Both the position numbers and the translations under genes were made by a program. The notes below the pieces were generated by a model that worked only from the letters and a program-made list of their open reading frames with translations, searched no databases and had not been told where the DNA came from. A DNA stretch of 64,000 nt from Variovorax paradoxus (lineage in GTDB: Bacteria > Pseudomonadota > Gammaproteobacteria > Burkholderiales > Burkholderiaceae_C): positions 3,596,001-3,660,000 of the forward strand of contig CP063166.1 of the NCBI GenBank assembly GCA_016806145.1, in the 5' to 3' direction. Positions 16,901 to 28,179 of the stretch are shown here, piece after piece; position 1 is the first letter of the stretch, and every line of letters starts with the position of its first letter.

Positions 16901-19007
16901 GCGTCGGTCGGCCCTGGCCGTCGTAGGCGTAGCGCCGGGTGCGGCCCGCGGGATCGGTCTGTGCCAGCAGCATGCCGAAGGCATCGAGCTCGCGCCGGGT
17001 CCGCCCGCCCATCGCGTCGACGGTGCCGATCCATTCTCTGTGCTGGTTGAATTCGTAGACCTCGACGCGGCCCAGCTGGTCCCGCACGCGGGTCTCGCGC
17101 CCGGCGTACTCGAAGCGATAGGACTCGCCGTTGTCGGCATCGCAGCGCAGCACCTTGCCGCGCGGCGCGCAGACGTCGTATTCGTAGCGCACCCGCATGC
17201 CGTCGGGCCGGGTGTGCGAGACCATCATGTGCTCGATGTACTCGAACTCGCGCGCGACATGGCCGCTGCGATCGACGACCCGGACCAGGTCGCCCTCGGC
17301 GCTGTAGTCGTAGGTCACCAGCGTCACCGGCGGCTGGCCCGCCGTGCGCTCGAGCGCGACCCGGCGGATTCGCACGGCCCCGCCGGCCAGCGTCTCGAAG
17401 ACCGGCAGGAACGCCCTGCCGGCACTGTCCTCGATGCGCACCGGCAGGCTCTGCGCGCCATAGCGAATGCGCAGTGCGTTGTCGTTGCGGTCGACGATCG
17501 CGTCGAGCAGATAGCGCGTGCCGGCCTTCCCGAAGACCAGGCGCGGGCTGCCGGCGGGGCCGAGCAGTTCCAGGTGGTCCGCGTCGGGCGCGCTCAGCGC
17601 GAATTGCTCGAACTCGTTGTAGTGGCGCCCTCCCGGCGCGAGCAGGGGGAACATCACCTCACGGCCGTATTCATCGATCAGCACGAGCCGCCGCCCGCCG
17701 GGCGTGCGCCGCGTCTCGATGCGCGCGTCGAGCTTCAGCGCCCATCCCTGGCCGAACCAGCCCGAACGCGCATTGCTCGAGGTGTAGGTGCGCTGCCAGA
17801 CCAGCGGCATGAGCGCGGGCAGCTCGAAGTCCAGCTCCATGCCGTCGGCCAGCACCTTGCAACCCAGCACCGGGTTCACCGGATGGGCCACGAGCGGGCA
17901 CACCACGCACGGCGGCGATCGTCCATCCCCCGGCGTGCTCGAGTCCTCCCCATCCGCCAGCCGGCGCGGATGCGGCTCGCCGCCCTCGTGCGGCCGCTCC
18001 TTGTGCTTCTTCTTGAACTCCTTGAGCTTGCGGATCGCCGCGGCGATGTCGTCGCCCTTGGTGATGCCGGCCTTGGCCATCAGCTGCGCGGCCTTGGTCG
18101 CGCCGCCGGCCGCGGCGCCCACGCCGGCCGTGGCCAGCGAGACGGCCACGGCTTCCGCCGTCTGGCCGAGGATCACGCCCACGGCCTCGCAGCCCTTGCC
18201 CTGCTTGACCATCTCCTCGACCTGGGCCGCGATCTCGCAGAGCTGGTCCTGCAGCATGTCGGCCGCGAAGTCGAGCAGGTCGTCCATGGTGATGGAGCCG
18301 TCGCGCAGGCCGTTGATCACGCCCACCACCTGCTTGCCCGCCTCCACCGCCTGGGTGCCGAACTTCTGCAGCCCGTCGACCGCGCTGCCCATCGAGCCCA
18401 GCGGATCGGAGAAGAAGGCCTTGATGCCGCCCCACACGCTGCCGAGCATGTCGCCCACCGCGGCCACGTCGCCGGTGATGGTGTTCCAGGCGCCCGAGAG
18501 CACGTCCTTGCCGCAGCCCGCGGGGTCCGCGAACATGCGGTCCTTGCTGGCCACGCCGAGCGCGGCCATGTTGGTCTTCATCTGCTCCCAGCAGGCCTTG
18601 TCGGCGATCGCCTGCTCGGGGTTGATGCTGGTGTAGACCTTGGCCGGCGCGTTCCCCTTGTTGATGGTGCCCGTGTGGCCGTTGAACACGGCCAGCCCGC
18701 CGTCGATGTGCAGCGTCTGCGACCACTCCTTGGGCTCGAACTCGTCCATGTACGTGCCCGACATGACGCCCTTGCCCTTGCCGGCCTCGCCGCCGCGGCT
18801 GACCGGCACGCGCGAGCGGTCGAGGAAGTACTCGTTGGTGCGGCCGTCGGAACGGTTGGCGGTCTTCACCGACTCGTCGAAGTACGAGATCGTCCAGTAG
18901 GGAACCGGCACGCCCTTGTCGGGCTTGAGCGGCGTGTATTTCCAGTCGGGCGCCTTGGCCAGCGCGAAGTGTTCGTGGCGTTTCTCCGCCTGCTCGGGTG
19001 CGGCCAT
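13917..19007 (-). CDS. Rhs-family T6SS effector with PAAR-like N-terminus and variable C-terminal toxin module
   Basis: A 1,696-residue polymorphic toxin. Residues about 30-130 look like a DUF4150 PAAR-like domain (VPVPYWTISYFDESVK, EAGKGKGVMSG, EPKEWS), which would cap the VgrG spike. A hydrophobic Gly/Ala-rich region follows (about 290-320). From about 375 to 1530 there are many YD repeats (motifs such as RYAYDGQGR and YDAAGR) forming the Rhs shell, ending at the conserved core YYDPDCGRFASQDPMGL and WVDPLGL, where self-cleavage of the tip is known in the family. The 139-residue tail (from about 1558) has GGHGTP (H1588) and LLSCSTGAG (C1626), a pattern resembling caspase-like proteases; its activity is unknown. 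The DUF2169 adaptor gene ends 4 bp upstream. The frame is continuous, with no truncation. Confidence 0.92.
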   Translation of the reverse strand: MAAPEQAEKRHEHFALAKAPDWKYTPLKPDKGVPVPYWTISYFDESVKTANRSDGRTNEYFLDRSRVPVSRGGEAGKGKGVMSGTYMDEFEPKEWSQTLHIDGGLAVFNGHTGTINKGNAPAKVYTSINPEQAIADKACWEQMKTNMAALGVASKDRMFADPAGCGKDVLSGAWNTITGDVAAVGDMLGSVWGGIKAFFSDPLGSMGSAVDGLQKFGTQAVEAGKQVVGVINGLRDGSITMDDLLDFAADMLQDQLCEIAAQVEEMVKQGKGCEAVGVILGQTAEAVAVSLATAGVGAAAGGATKAAQLMAKAGITKGDDIAAAIRKLKEFKKKHKERPHEGGEPHPRRLADGEDSSTPGDGRSPPCVVCPLVAHPVNPVLGCKVLADGMELDFELPALMPLVWQRTYTSSNARSGWFGQGWALKLDARIETRRTPGGRRLVLIDEYGREVMFPLLAPGGRHYNEFEQFALSAPDADHLELLGPAGSPRLVFGKAGTRYLLDAIVDRNDNALRIRYGAQSLPVRIEDSAGRAFLPVFETLAGGAVRIRRVALERTAGQPPVTLVTYDYSAEGDLVRVVDRSGHVAREFEYIEHMMVSHTRPDGMRVRYEYDVCAPRGKVLRCDADNGESYRFEYAGRETRVRDQLGRVEVYEFNQHREWIGTVDAMGGRTRRELDAFGMLLAQTDPAGRTRRYAYDGQGRPTRIQEPGPTAQESLVTWVAYDDRLGLPSRIVDPAGATIEHRHDERGNVVATVDALGQETRYAYDGRGLPVEIVDALGKTRRMAYDAAGRIVRHVDCSGLATSYAYDDWGYLASVTDPLGQTTSYRHDSLGRLLSVQYADGACERQVYDAAGRLVEHVDALGRRTEYQLAVDGLPVLRRNALGHELRYEYDKARRLVALYNENAVRHDFVHDALDRIVEETGFDGRHVRRRYDPSGLMLARIELGCLDRRQRLARRLALEQQREGAGRGGLPRQRSAPTYEDPWGFGLADEVAPSSALPGHAIVTHYERDAAGRLVRKEVAGHAVGPDGVSRPQFKVTRYRHDAAGRLVEAVNDAGSRSRFVFDAVGQLIEESRTGMGPEARWRHRYDPLGHRVSTLLPDGRTLNWLHYGSGHLHQVNIDGRVVCDIERDSLHRETARSQGRLHSRYRYDAAGRLAEQTAWAAEAQAGPDGIEGPSLAVLRRRYAYDRAGNLSESMDARHGAVRYAYDPVGRLLAAAQPDLAERFAFDPAGNLLAADAPAGSSAGLVRDNRVEVFEDKRYRYDSHGNVIEKRIGKHTAIRFEWDVEHRLQRTVVTRGGDAGAAPLVTHYAYDAFGRRIRKTDRFGQTLFDWDGNRLCGELRGSRRIVYLYEGDGFVPLAQIVSDASAAQQPPAMPAAPVAADAAGDEEWQPRKSQAVFMERMLAQQRRIRAVARGEAEAAPDDGKAHDDGQTGATVARLADWRARYYHNDHLGTPRELSSEAGEILWRTSYKAWGNTWRLEQHAERLAGQEEGEVVQNLRFQGQYRDDETGLHYNRFRYYDPDCGRFASQDPMGLSGGINLFAYAPNPTGWVDPLGLVDIKHFPSHESICGFADLVPDNPKRISVGGHGTPLHDCNNVPLTVQEIADEIRAHSKYKKGMGVDLLSCSTGAGSASYAQQLANELGATVRAPDTLLWYYSNGALLPAPRDPANPALPDTKNPGTMRRFKPQKRHRRCP

Positions 19008-19011
19008 GCGT

Positions 19012-20040
19012 TCAGCGCTCCATGATGCTGAGGCTGGCCTGCGACCAGTCCTGCGCGCCGGTGGTCAGCCGCCAGACCAGCGCCAGCGTGCCCTGGTCGA
19101 GGTCGATGTGGAGCGTCGACAGGTCCATGTCCAGCGGCACGACGATGCCGTCGTGGTCCGCCATCAGCGCGGTGGCCTTGAGCGCCGGCAGCCGGAAGCC
19201 GCGCACGGCCTCGAACAGGCCCTCGAGCTCCACGTCCTCGTCGCCGCGCAGGTAGCCGTTGGTCTGCTGGTCGTCGGGCGCGCAGTTGAAGTAGCGCAGG
19301 TCGAAGTCGCGCGGCAGGTGCGGCGCGACCTGCTTGCGCCAGGCCTCGTCGGTGGTGCCGATGCGCGAGACGCGCGGCTGCCAGTCGCCGGGCACGGGCG
19401 CGAAGTTGAGGGTGCGGTAGTGGCGCCCGGGCGCGGCGGCCAGCGTCTCGTCGGGCGACAGCAGCTGCGGCGCCGGCCATTCGCGGTCGCGCTCCCAGCG
19501 CTCGCCGCGTTCGCCGCGCCGCCGGCCGCCGAAGCCGACGCCGACCGGGTTGGCGAGCCAGGCATCGCGCGGCGCGTCGTCGCCGCTCGGGTGCTCGCCG
19601 CCGAAGGCATGCTCGTAGAGCAGCGGCACGCCGCGCACCGGAGAGGGATGCGACAGCTCCCAGCCTCCCATGGCGCGGTAGCGCCAGTGGCGCGGCCCGG
19701 TGATCTGCAGCGACTTGCGCAGCGCCCCCACCTGCACGTGCGCGAGCCAGCCATGGGCCGGTTCGCCGCCGGGCGCCCTGGCCTCGCCGGTCACCAGCAC
19801 GTCGGTGCGCTCGCGAAACGGGATCAGGTCGCTGGGCTGCAGCAGGCTCGACGCGCCCGGCTCGCCCGCGTAGCGGTCGGCCATGTTGAGCGGCGGCTGT
19901 TCCTCGAGCGGCGACAGGCCCTGGGCCGTGATCGCGAAGGTGGCCTTGGCGGCGAGGCTGTGGTATTCCTTCTCGTCGTACAGCTCGGTGTCGAATCCAA
20001 AGGCGGGGTACGGGGTCTCGTTGATCAGGGCGATGGCCAT
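19012..20040 (-). CDS. DUF2169 protein, adaptor/chaperone for loading the Rhs effector
   Basis: A 342-residue DUF2169 protein, starting MAIALINETPYPAFGFDTELYD. Typical stretches are VVKATF-like (AAKATFAI), the R-x-x-T-D-V-L-V-T-G-E-A motif near 78-88 and the region YEHAFGGEH. Members are known T6SS adaptors that load DUF4150/PAAR-like effectors onto VgrG. Context agrees: vgrG ends 2 bp upstream and rhs begins 4 bp downstream, and rhs has a DUF4150-like N-terminus. No signal peptide; expected in the cytoplasm. Confidence 0.9.
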   Translation of the reverse strand: MAIALINETPYPAFGFDTELYDEKEYHSLAAKATFAITAQGLSPLEEQPPLNMADRYAGEPGASSLLQPSDLIPFRERTDVLVTGEARAPGGEPAHGWLAHVQVGALRKSLQITGPRHWRYRAMGGWELSHPSPVRGVPLLYEHAFGGEHPSGDDAPRDAWLANPVGVGFGGRRRGERGERWERDREWPAPQLLSPDETLAAAPGRHYRTLNFAPVPGDWQPRVSRIGTTDEAWRKQVAPHLPRDFDLRYFNCAPDDQQTNGYLRGDEDVELEGLFEAVRGFRLPALKATALMADHDGIVVPLDMDLSTLHIDLDQGTLALVWRLTTGAQDWSQASLSIMER

Positions 20041-20042
20041 CG

Positions 20043-23291
<3,249 letters not shown>

Positions 23292-23308
23292 GCCCCGGCT
23301 CGAATCGC

Positions 23309-23349
23309 AAGCCGCGTGCGGGCCCCGGGGCCCGCGACGCGGCTTTTTC
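23309..23349 (+). terminator. Intrinsic terminator of adk
   Basis: A very strong hairpin: the arms 23309-23326 and 23327-23345 pair over about 17 bp with a single bulge and then T5. It lies between convergent adk and the asparaginase gene. Confidence 0.88.
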
Positions 23350-23363
23350 TTTGGGCCCCGGCT

Positions 23364-24326
23364 TCAGAGCAGCGCGAGCGTCAGCGCGATGCGCGCCTTG
23401 ACCGGCGTCAGCGCGCCCGCGTCGGGCAGCGTGTCGCCCAGCTTGGCCAGGATGCGTCCCTGCGTGCAGCGGGTGGCGCGCAGCACCGCGATGCCGGTCG
23501 CCTGCGCCTCGAGCGCCGCCGCCTCGAGCGCGTGGTGCAGCGTGCCGTTGCCGGTGGTCGCCAGCACGAGGCCGCGCAGCGGCGAACTGGCGCCGCCGTC
23601 GGCGCGCAAGGCACGGATCACCGCACCGCTCGCGCCCGCGTGGCTCGTCACGATCTCCACGCGCGGCCACGCGGCTTCGTCCTCGGGCAGGCGGTCGAGG
23701 GCCGCATCCGTTTCCGAAACCGGCCAGTCGCGCACGCGCCGCACCGCGCCCTCCTCCACGTAGCCCAGCGGCCCCGCGTCGCCGGCGTCGAAGGCATCGA
23801 GCCGGTAGGTGTGCACCTTCTGCACGTCGAAGGCACCGAGCACCGTGCCCGCGCACACCGCGCTCACGCCCTGCGCGCCCGGCGTCGCGGCCACGGCGAT
23901 CGCATCGCGCACGTTCTGCGGACCGTCGGGCGACAGCGCGGAGGCCGGGCGCATGGCGCAGGTCAGCACGATGGGCTTGCGCGGCGCCAGCACCGACTGG
24001 AGGAAGAAGGCGGTCTCCTCGAGCGTGTCGGTGCCGTGGGTGATCACCACGCCGGCCACGTCGGGCTGCGCGAGCCAATGGGCGCAGCGCAGCGCCAGCG
24101 CGCGCCAGATCGCGAAGGACATGTCCTTGCTGTCGACCTGCGCCACCTGCTCGGCCGCCAGCGTCACGCCCGCGGGCGCCTCGATGCCGCCGAGCAGGTC
24201 GGCCACGCCCACCTCGCCGGCGGTGTAGCCGATGTTGTCGCCACTGTTCGCCGCGCGGCCCGAGATGGTGCCGCCGGTGCCGAGCACCACCACGCGCCGT
24301 GGATTCGAGAGGGATGAATTCACCAT
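23364..24326 (-). CDS. Asparaginase
   Basis: A 320-residue asparaginase/glutaminase-family enzyme, hydrolysing L-asparagine to aspartate and ammonia. The two active-site motifs are GTGGTISG (Thr at 20) and [10 protein letters not shown] (T99-D100). A catalytic lysine-region match is TSHAGASG near 225. There is no signal peptide, so a cytoplasmic (type I-like) enzyme is expected, although the sequence style overlaps type II. Its start faces lexA across a 72-bp intergenic region that carries both LexA boxes, so SOS control of this gene too is possible. Confidence 0.9.
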   Translation of the reverse strand: MVNSSLSNPRRVVVLGTGGTISGRAANSGDNIGYTAGEVGVADLLGGIEAPAGVTLAAEQVAQVDSKDMSFAIWRALALRCAHWLAQPDVAGVVITHGTDTLEETAFFLQSVLAPRKPIVLTCAMRPASALSPDGPQNVRDAIAVAATPGAQGVSAVCAGTVLGAFDVQKVHTYRLDAFDAGDAGPLGYVEEGAVRRVRDWPVSETDAALDRLPEDEAAWPRVEIVTSHAGASGAVIRALRADGGASSPLRGLVLATTGNGTLHHALEAAALEAQATGIAVLRATRCTQGRILAKLGDTLPDAGALTPVKARIALTLALL

Positions 24327-24346
24327 GGCTTGCCAACTTTGAAAAA

Positions 24347-24362
24347 CTGGTTAAAAATACAG
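24347..24362. promoter_or_regulatory. LexA (SOS) box 1
   Basis: CTG-N10-CAG (CTGGTTAAAAATACAG), with an A+T-rich spacer as in the canonical SOS box (one mismatch from CTGT-N8-ACAG). It lies 37 bp before the lexA start. Confidence 0.85.
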
Positions 24363-24365
24363 GTA

Positions 24366-24381
24366 CTGGATGTTCAGCCAG
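24366..24381. promoter_or_regulatory. LexA (SOS) box 2
   Basis: A second CTG-N10-CAG (CTGGATGTTCAGCCAG), 19 bp downstream of the first start to start. Tandem boxes ahead of lexA are the usual autoregulation arrangement. Confidence 0.75.
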
Positions 24382-24398
24382 TGCCGCAAGGAACCACC

Positions 24399-25073
24399 AT
24401 GCAGTTCGCCGTGAAGCTTACCGCCCGCCAGCAGCAGATCCTCGATCTGATCCAGAGCGCCATCGCCCGTACCGGGGCGCCGCCCACCCGCGCCGAAATC
24501 GCGAGCGAGCTGGGCTTTCGCTCCGCCAATGCCGCCGAAGAGCATCTGCAGGCCCTGGCCCGCAAGGGCGTCATCGAGCTCGTGAGCGGCACCTCGCGCG
24601 GCATCCGCCTCAAGGGCGATGCGCTGCGCTCGCTGGCCGAGTCGCGCAACAGCCAGTTCTCGCTGTCGCTGCCCGGCATGGCCCAGCTCGCGCTGCCGCT
24701 CATCGGCCGTGTCGCGGCCGGTTCGCCGATCCTCGCGCAGGAGCACGTCGACCAGACCTACTACGTCGAGAACACGCTGTTCCAGCGCCAGCCCGACTAC
24801 CTGCTCAAGGTGCGCGGCATGTCGATGCGCGACGCCGGCATCATGGACGGCGACCTGCTCGCCGTGCAGGCCACCAAGGAAGCGCGCAACGGCCAGATCG
24901 TGGTGGCGCGCCTCGGCGACGAGGTGACCGTCAAGCGCCTCAAGCGCAACAAGCAGGTGATCGAACTGCACGCCGAGAACCCCGACTACCCGACCATCGT
25001 GGTCCAGCCCGGCGAACCCTTCGAAATCGAAGGCCTCGCGGTCGGCCTGATCCGAAACACCATGCTGATGTAG
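24399..25073 (+). CDS. lexA: LexA, SOS response repressor
   Basis: A 224-residue LexA. N-terminal winged helix: [13 protein letters not shown], the recognition helix region [20 protein letters not shown] (31-50). The self-cleavage site is A107-G108 (VAAGSP), with catalytic S142 (in RGMSMRDAG) and K179 (TVKRLKR). It represses SOS genes and is cleaved when RecA filaments form on damaged DNA. The ATG at 24399 has an AAGGAA about 6 bp upstream. Two CTG-N10-CAG boxes just before it indicate autoregulation. No dinB or sulA is adjacent. Confidence 0.97.
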   Translation: MQFAVKLTARQQQILDLIQSAIARTGAPPTRAEIASELGFRSANAAEEHLQALARKGVIELVSGTSRGIRLKGDALRSLAESRNSQFSLSLPGMAQLALPLIGRVAAGSPILAQEHVDQTYYVENTLFQRQPDYLLKVRGMSMRDAGIMDGDLLAVQATKEARNGQIVVARLGDEVTVKRLKRNKQVIELHAENPDYPTIVVQPGEPFEIEGLAVGLIRNTMLM

Positions 25074-25250
25074 GCACGCCGAGCCGGCTGGGCGGTCCGT
25101 ATCGCCAAGCCGCCTCGCGGATCCGCATCACGCATCCCCCATCCGGTCGCCGCAGGTGGCGGGCGTATGGCGCTTTGTCGCCATCACCCTGCTGCGCCCG
25201 ATGACAACGAATCCTGCCTGTGTTCAACCTCAAACCTTCTTGGAGTTCAC

Positions 25251-25634
25251 ATGGGAATCGCCCTCCTCACCTTCGTCGATCTTTGGATGCCGCTGCAGTC
25301 GCTCGCGAGCCGCTGGCTGCCCGCCCGCCCCGTACACCGTCGCGATGACGACCTCTGTGCCAGCGAGTTGCGCTATGTGTCGATACGGCCGTCGCGCGCC
25401 GCACGCGGCGACAGCGGGCACAACGCCATCGCACCCGCCGCCGTGGCGCAGGCGCCCTCGCGTCCGCTGCGGGTGGTGCGCCTCGTCGACCGCCAGCAGG
25501 GTGGCGCGCGCAACAGCAACCGCGTGGTGATCTCGGGCCGGATGGCGGATGTGTGCGCCGAGCTCGACCGCCTCGCCGCGCTCGAGGCGCTCGAAACCGC
25601 CGCCGTGTCGGCCCGCCCCGTGCACCTGCACTGA
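25251..25634 (+). CDS. Hypothetical 127-residue protein downstream of lexA
   Basis: A gene of unknown function with GGAG 6 bp before its ATG. The N-terminus (MGIALLTFVDLWMPLQSLASRWLP) is hydrophobic but is not a clear signal peptide. The rest is basic and Arg-rich, ending in a helical VVISGRMADVCAELDRLAALEALE. I do not recognise a domain; it is not SulA-like by the sequence. It lies 177 bp after lexA, so co-regulation by LexA is possible but no box was seen directly before it. Confidence 0.65.
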   Translation: MGIALLTFVDLWMPLQSLASRWLPARPVHRRDDDLCASELRYVSIRPSRAARGDSGHNAIAPAAVAQAPSRPLRVVRLVDRQQGGARNSNRVVISGRMADVCAELDRLAALEALETAAVSARPVHLH

Positions 25635-25841
25635 GGGAGCAAGGCTCGGCTCGCGCGGTCGCTCGATCGCGTGGGCACGACGCCTCGGGCCCAGGGGCGC
25701 CACGGGCCAACATCGCCCTTTGCCCATTCTTCGCGGCCCTTCTTTCGCCTTTGCCCCGTTTTCGCCCTTCGCGGGCCTCGGGGCCGTATCCAAACGTTCA
25801 CCGGCGCGCCGATTCCATGCTGCGAGGCACAATGGCATGCC

Positions 25842-26849
25842 ATGAATATTGTGATCCTCGACGATTACCAGGATGCGGTGCGCAAGCTGCACTGTGCTTC
25901 GAAGCTCGATGCCTACGCAGCCAAGGTCTATACCAACACCGTCAAGGGCATCGGCCAACTCTCGGTGCGTCTCAAGGACGCCGACGTGATCGTCCTGATC
26001 CGCGAGCGCACCCAGATCTCGCGCCAGCTGATCGAGAAACTCCCCAAGCTCAAGCTGATCTCGCAGACGGGCCGCATCAGCAGCCACATCGACGTGGCCG
26101 CCTGCACCGAGCGCGGCGTCGCGGTGGCCGAGGGGTCGGGTTCGCCGCAGGCGCCGGCAGAGCTGACCTGGGCGCTGATCATGTCGGCGATGCGCCGGCT
26201 GCCGCAGTACATCAGCAACCTCAAGCATGGCGCCTGGCAGCAGTCGGGGCTCAAGTCGGCCTCGATGCCGCCCAATTTCGGACTCGGCTCGGTGCTCAAG
26301 GGCAAGACGCTCTGCGTCTGGGGCTACGGCCGCATCGGCCAGCTCGTGGCGCGCTACGGCCAGGCCTTCGGCATGCAGGTGGTGATCTGGGGCCGCGAGG
26401 CGAGCTGCACCAAGGCGCGTTCCGACGGCTTCCAGGTGGCGCAGAGCCGCCAGGAGTTCTTCGCGATGGCCGACGTGCTGTCGGTGCACCTGCGGCTCAA
26501 CGACGAAACCACCGGCCTGATCACGCTCGAGGACCTCTCGCGCATGAAGCCGACCTCGCTGTTCGTCAACACCTCGCGCGCCGAGCTGGTCGAGTCCGAT
26601 GCGTTGCTCGCGGCGCTCAACCGCGGCCGTCCCGGGCTGGCGGCGATCGACGTGTTCGAGAGCGAGCCGCCGCTGCAGGGCCATGCGCTGCTGCGCCTCG
26701 AGAACTGCATCTGCACGCCGCACATCGGCTACGTGGAGCAGGAGAGCTACGAGATGTACTTCGGCCAGGCCTTCGACAACGTCGTGAGCTTCATCAAGGG
26801 CAACCCCACCAACATCGTCAACCCCGGCGCGTTGCAGGTCCGGCGGTGA
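25842..26849 (+). CDS. D-2-hydroxyacid dehydrogenase family protein
   Basis: A 335-residue NAD-binding dehydrogenase of the D-isomer-specific 2-hydroxyacid family (SerA/LdhA-like). The Rossmann motif is GYGRIG (VWGYGRIGQLVARYGQAFG); catalytic regions are FVNTSRAELV (Arg), the IDVFESEPP (Glu) and TPHIGYVEQES (His). It probably reduces a 2-oxo acid or oxidises a D-2-hydroxy acid with NAD(H); substrate cannot be inferred. The MFS gene starts 5 bp downstream on the same strand, so the two are probably co-transcribed and may act on the same compound. Confidence 0.9.
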   Translation: MNIVILDDYQDAVRKLHCASKLDAYAAKVYTNTVKGIGQLSVRLKDADVIVLIRERTQISRQLIEKLPKLKLISQTGRISSHIDVAACTERGVAVAEGSGSPQAPAELTWALIMSAMRRLPQYISNLKHGAWQQSGLKSASMPPNFGLGSVLKGKTLCVWGYGRIGQLVARYGQAFGMQVVIWGREASCTKARSDGFQVAQSRQEFFAMADVLSVHLRLNDETTGLITLEDLSRMKPTSLFVNTSRAELVESDALLAALNRGRPGLAAIDVFESEPPLQGHALLRLENCICTPHIGYVEQESYEMYFGQAFDNVVSFIKGNPTNIVNPGALQVRR

Positions 26850-26853
26850 AGCC

Positions 26854-28011
26854 GTGAGCCAGCCGGCGCCGAGGGGCGCACTCTGGGCGCTGCTCGCCGG
26901 CAACTTCGTGATCGGCACCGGGGTGATGGTGGTGCCGGGCACGCTCAACGAAATCAGCGTCTCGCTCGACGTCAGCGCCGCCACCGCGGGGCAGCTGATC
27001 ACGGCCGCGGCCTTCGTCACCTGCCTCGGCGCGCCGCTGCTCGCGGCCGCGGTGGCCGGCTGGGATCGGCGCCGGCTGCTGGCCCTCACGATGCTGTGGT
27101 ACGCGGCCTGGCACGCGGTGTCGGTCTTGATGCCGAGCTTCGGCGCCCTGCTGCCGGTGCGCATGCTCGCGGTGATCGCGCCGGCCATCTTCACGCCCCA
27201 GGCGGCCGCCTGCGCCGGCATGCTGGTGCCGCCCGAGCAGCGCGGGCGCGCGGTCACCTTCGTCTTCCTCGGCTGGTCGATGGCCTCGGTGCTGGGCCTG
27301 CCCATCGGCGCGCTGATCGGCGGCCATTTCGGTTGGCGCGCGGCCTTCCTCGCGATCTCGGCGCTCAGCGTCGTGAGCGCGGTCTCGGTGTGGCTCACGC
27401 TGCCCAACGGCATCCGGCCGGTGGCGCTCACGGCCGCGGCCTGGGCGCGCGTGCTGCGCAGCCCGGTGCTGATGGGCATCGTGTCGATCACCGCGCTGCA
27501 GGGCGCGGGCCAGTTCGTGCTGTTCAGCTATTTCGGCCCGATCCTCAAGCAGCGCTTCGGCGCCGACGCCACCGAGCTGAGCCTGATGTGGGGCTGGTTC
27601 GGCGCCTGCGGCCTGCTGGGCAACATGGTCGTGAGCCGCATCATCGACCGCGCGGGCGCCGGGCGCATGGTGCTCGTGACCACGGGCCTGATCGCGCTGA
27701 GCCTGGCGCTCTGGCCGCTGGCGGACAGCCTGTTCTGGATCGCGGTGGTGGTCTCGCCCTGGGGCCTGGGCTGCTTCTCGACCAACTCGGCCCAGCAGGC
27801 GCGGCTGGTGGGCCTCGCGCCCGCGCTGGCGCCGGGCTCGGTGGCGCTCAACAGCTCGGGCATCTACATCGGCCAGGCCTTCGGCGCCGCGCTCGGCGGC
27901 TGGCTGCTGGCGCGCGACGCCATGCACTGGATGAGCTGGGTCGGGCTCACGCTGCTGCTGGTGGCCATGGTGCTGAGCGCGGGCATCGACCGCAGCCGCC
28001 GGGCGGCCTGA
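26854..28011 (+). CDS. MFS transporter
   Basis: A 385-residue major facilitator with about 12 hydrophobic segments, including LLAGNFVIGTGVMVVPGTL near the N-terminus and a signature of the AraJ/CmlA-like (DHA) type (GWDRRRLLAL after helix 2; PPEQRGRAVTF between helices 4 and 5). Probably a drug or metabolite exporter, or a substrate carrier for the preceding dehydrogenase. Start is a GTG at 26854, 4 bp after the previous stop. Substrate unknown. Confidence 0.88.
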   Translation: MSQPAPRGALWALLAGNFVIGTGVMVVPGTLNEISVSLDVSAATAGQLITAAAFVTCLGAPLLAAAVAGWDRRRLLALTMLWYAAWHAVSVLMPSFGALLPVRMLAVIAPAIFTPQAAACAGMLVPPEQRGRAVTFVFLGWSMASVLGLPIGALIGGHFGWRAAFLAISALSVVSAVSVWLTLPNGIRPVALTAAAWARVLRSPVLMGIVSITALQGAGQFVLFSYFGPILKQRFGADATELSLMWGWFGACGLLGNMVVSRIIDRAGAGRMVLVTTGLIALSLALWPLADSLFWIAVVVSPWGLGCFSTNSAQQARLVGLAPALAPGSVALNSSGIYIGQAFGAALGGWLLARDAMHWMSWVGLTLLLVAMVLSAGIDRSRRAA

Positions 28012-28179
28012 CCGGCGCGGCGAAACCCGGTCGCGCCGGCTCCCGCAAGCCTCCCCGAGAAACACCGGGGAAACCCTTCTCCCGCCAGACTGCAAAATCG
28101 CTGCTGCAGCGGCCGGCGTGCGCGCACGCGCGGGCGGCCCGCCAGAGATCTCTCAACCTTTGAAAAACCCCAGCCACAC

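Noticed and set aside
14172..19025. A 1,617-codon open frame on the plus strand opposite rhs
   Set aside because: It is the mirror of rhs codon bias in high G+C DNA; its translation is Arg/Leu/Val/Asp-rich without domains, and no ribosome site was seen.
23295..23349. tRNA-like TCGAATCGC and strong fold after adk
   Set aside because: There is no cloverleaf and no CCA end; the fold is a terminator stem.
28012..28071. Two short inverted repeats (28012-28039 and 28052-28071) after the MFS gene, as a terminator
   Set aside because: Neither is followed by a T run, so they may be chance or weak; not annotated as a terminator.
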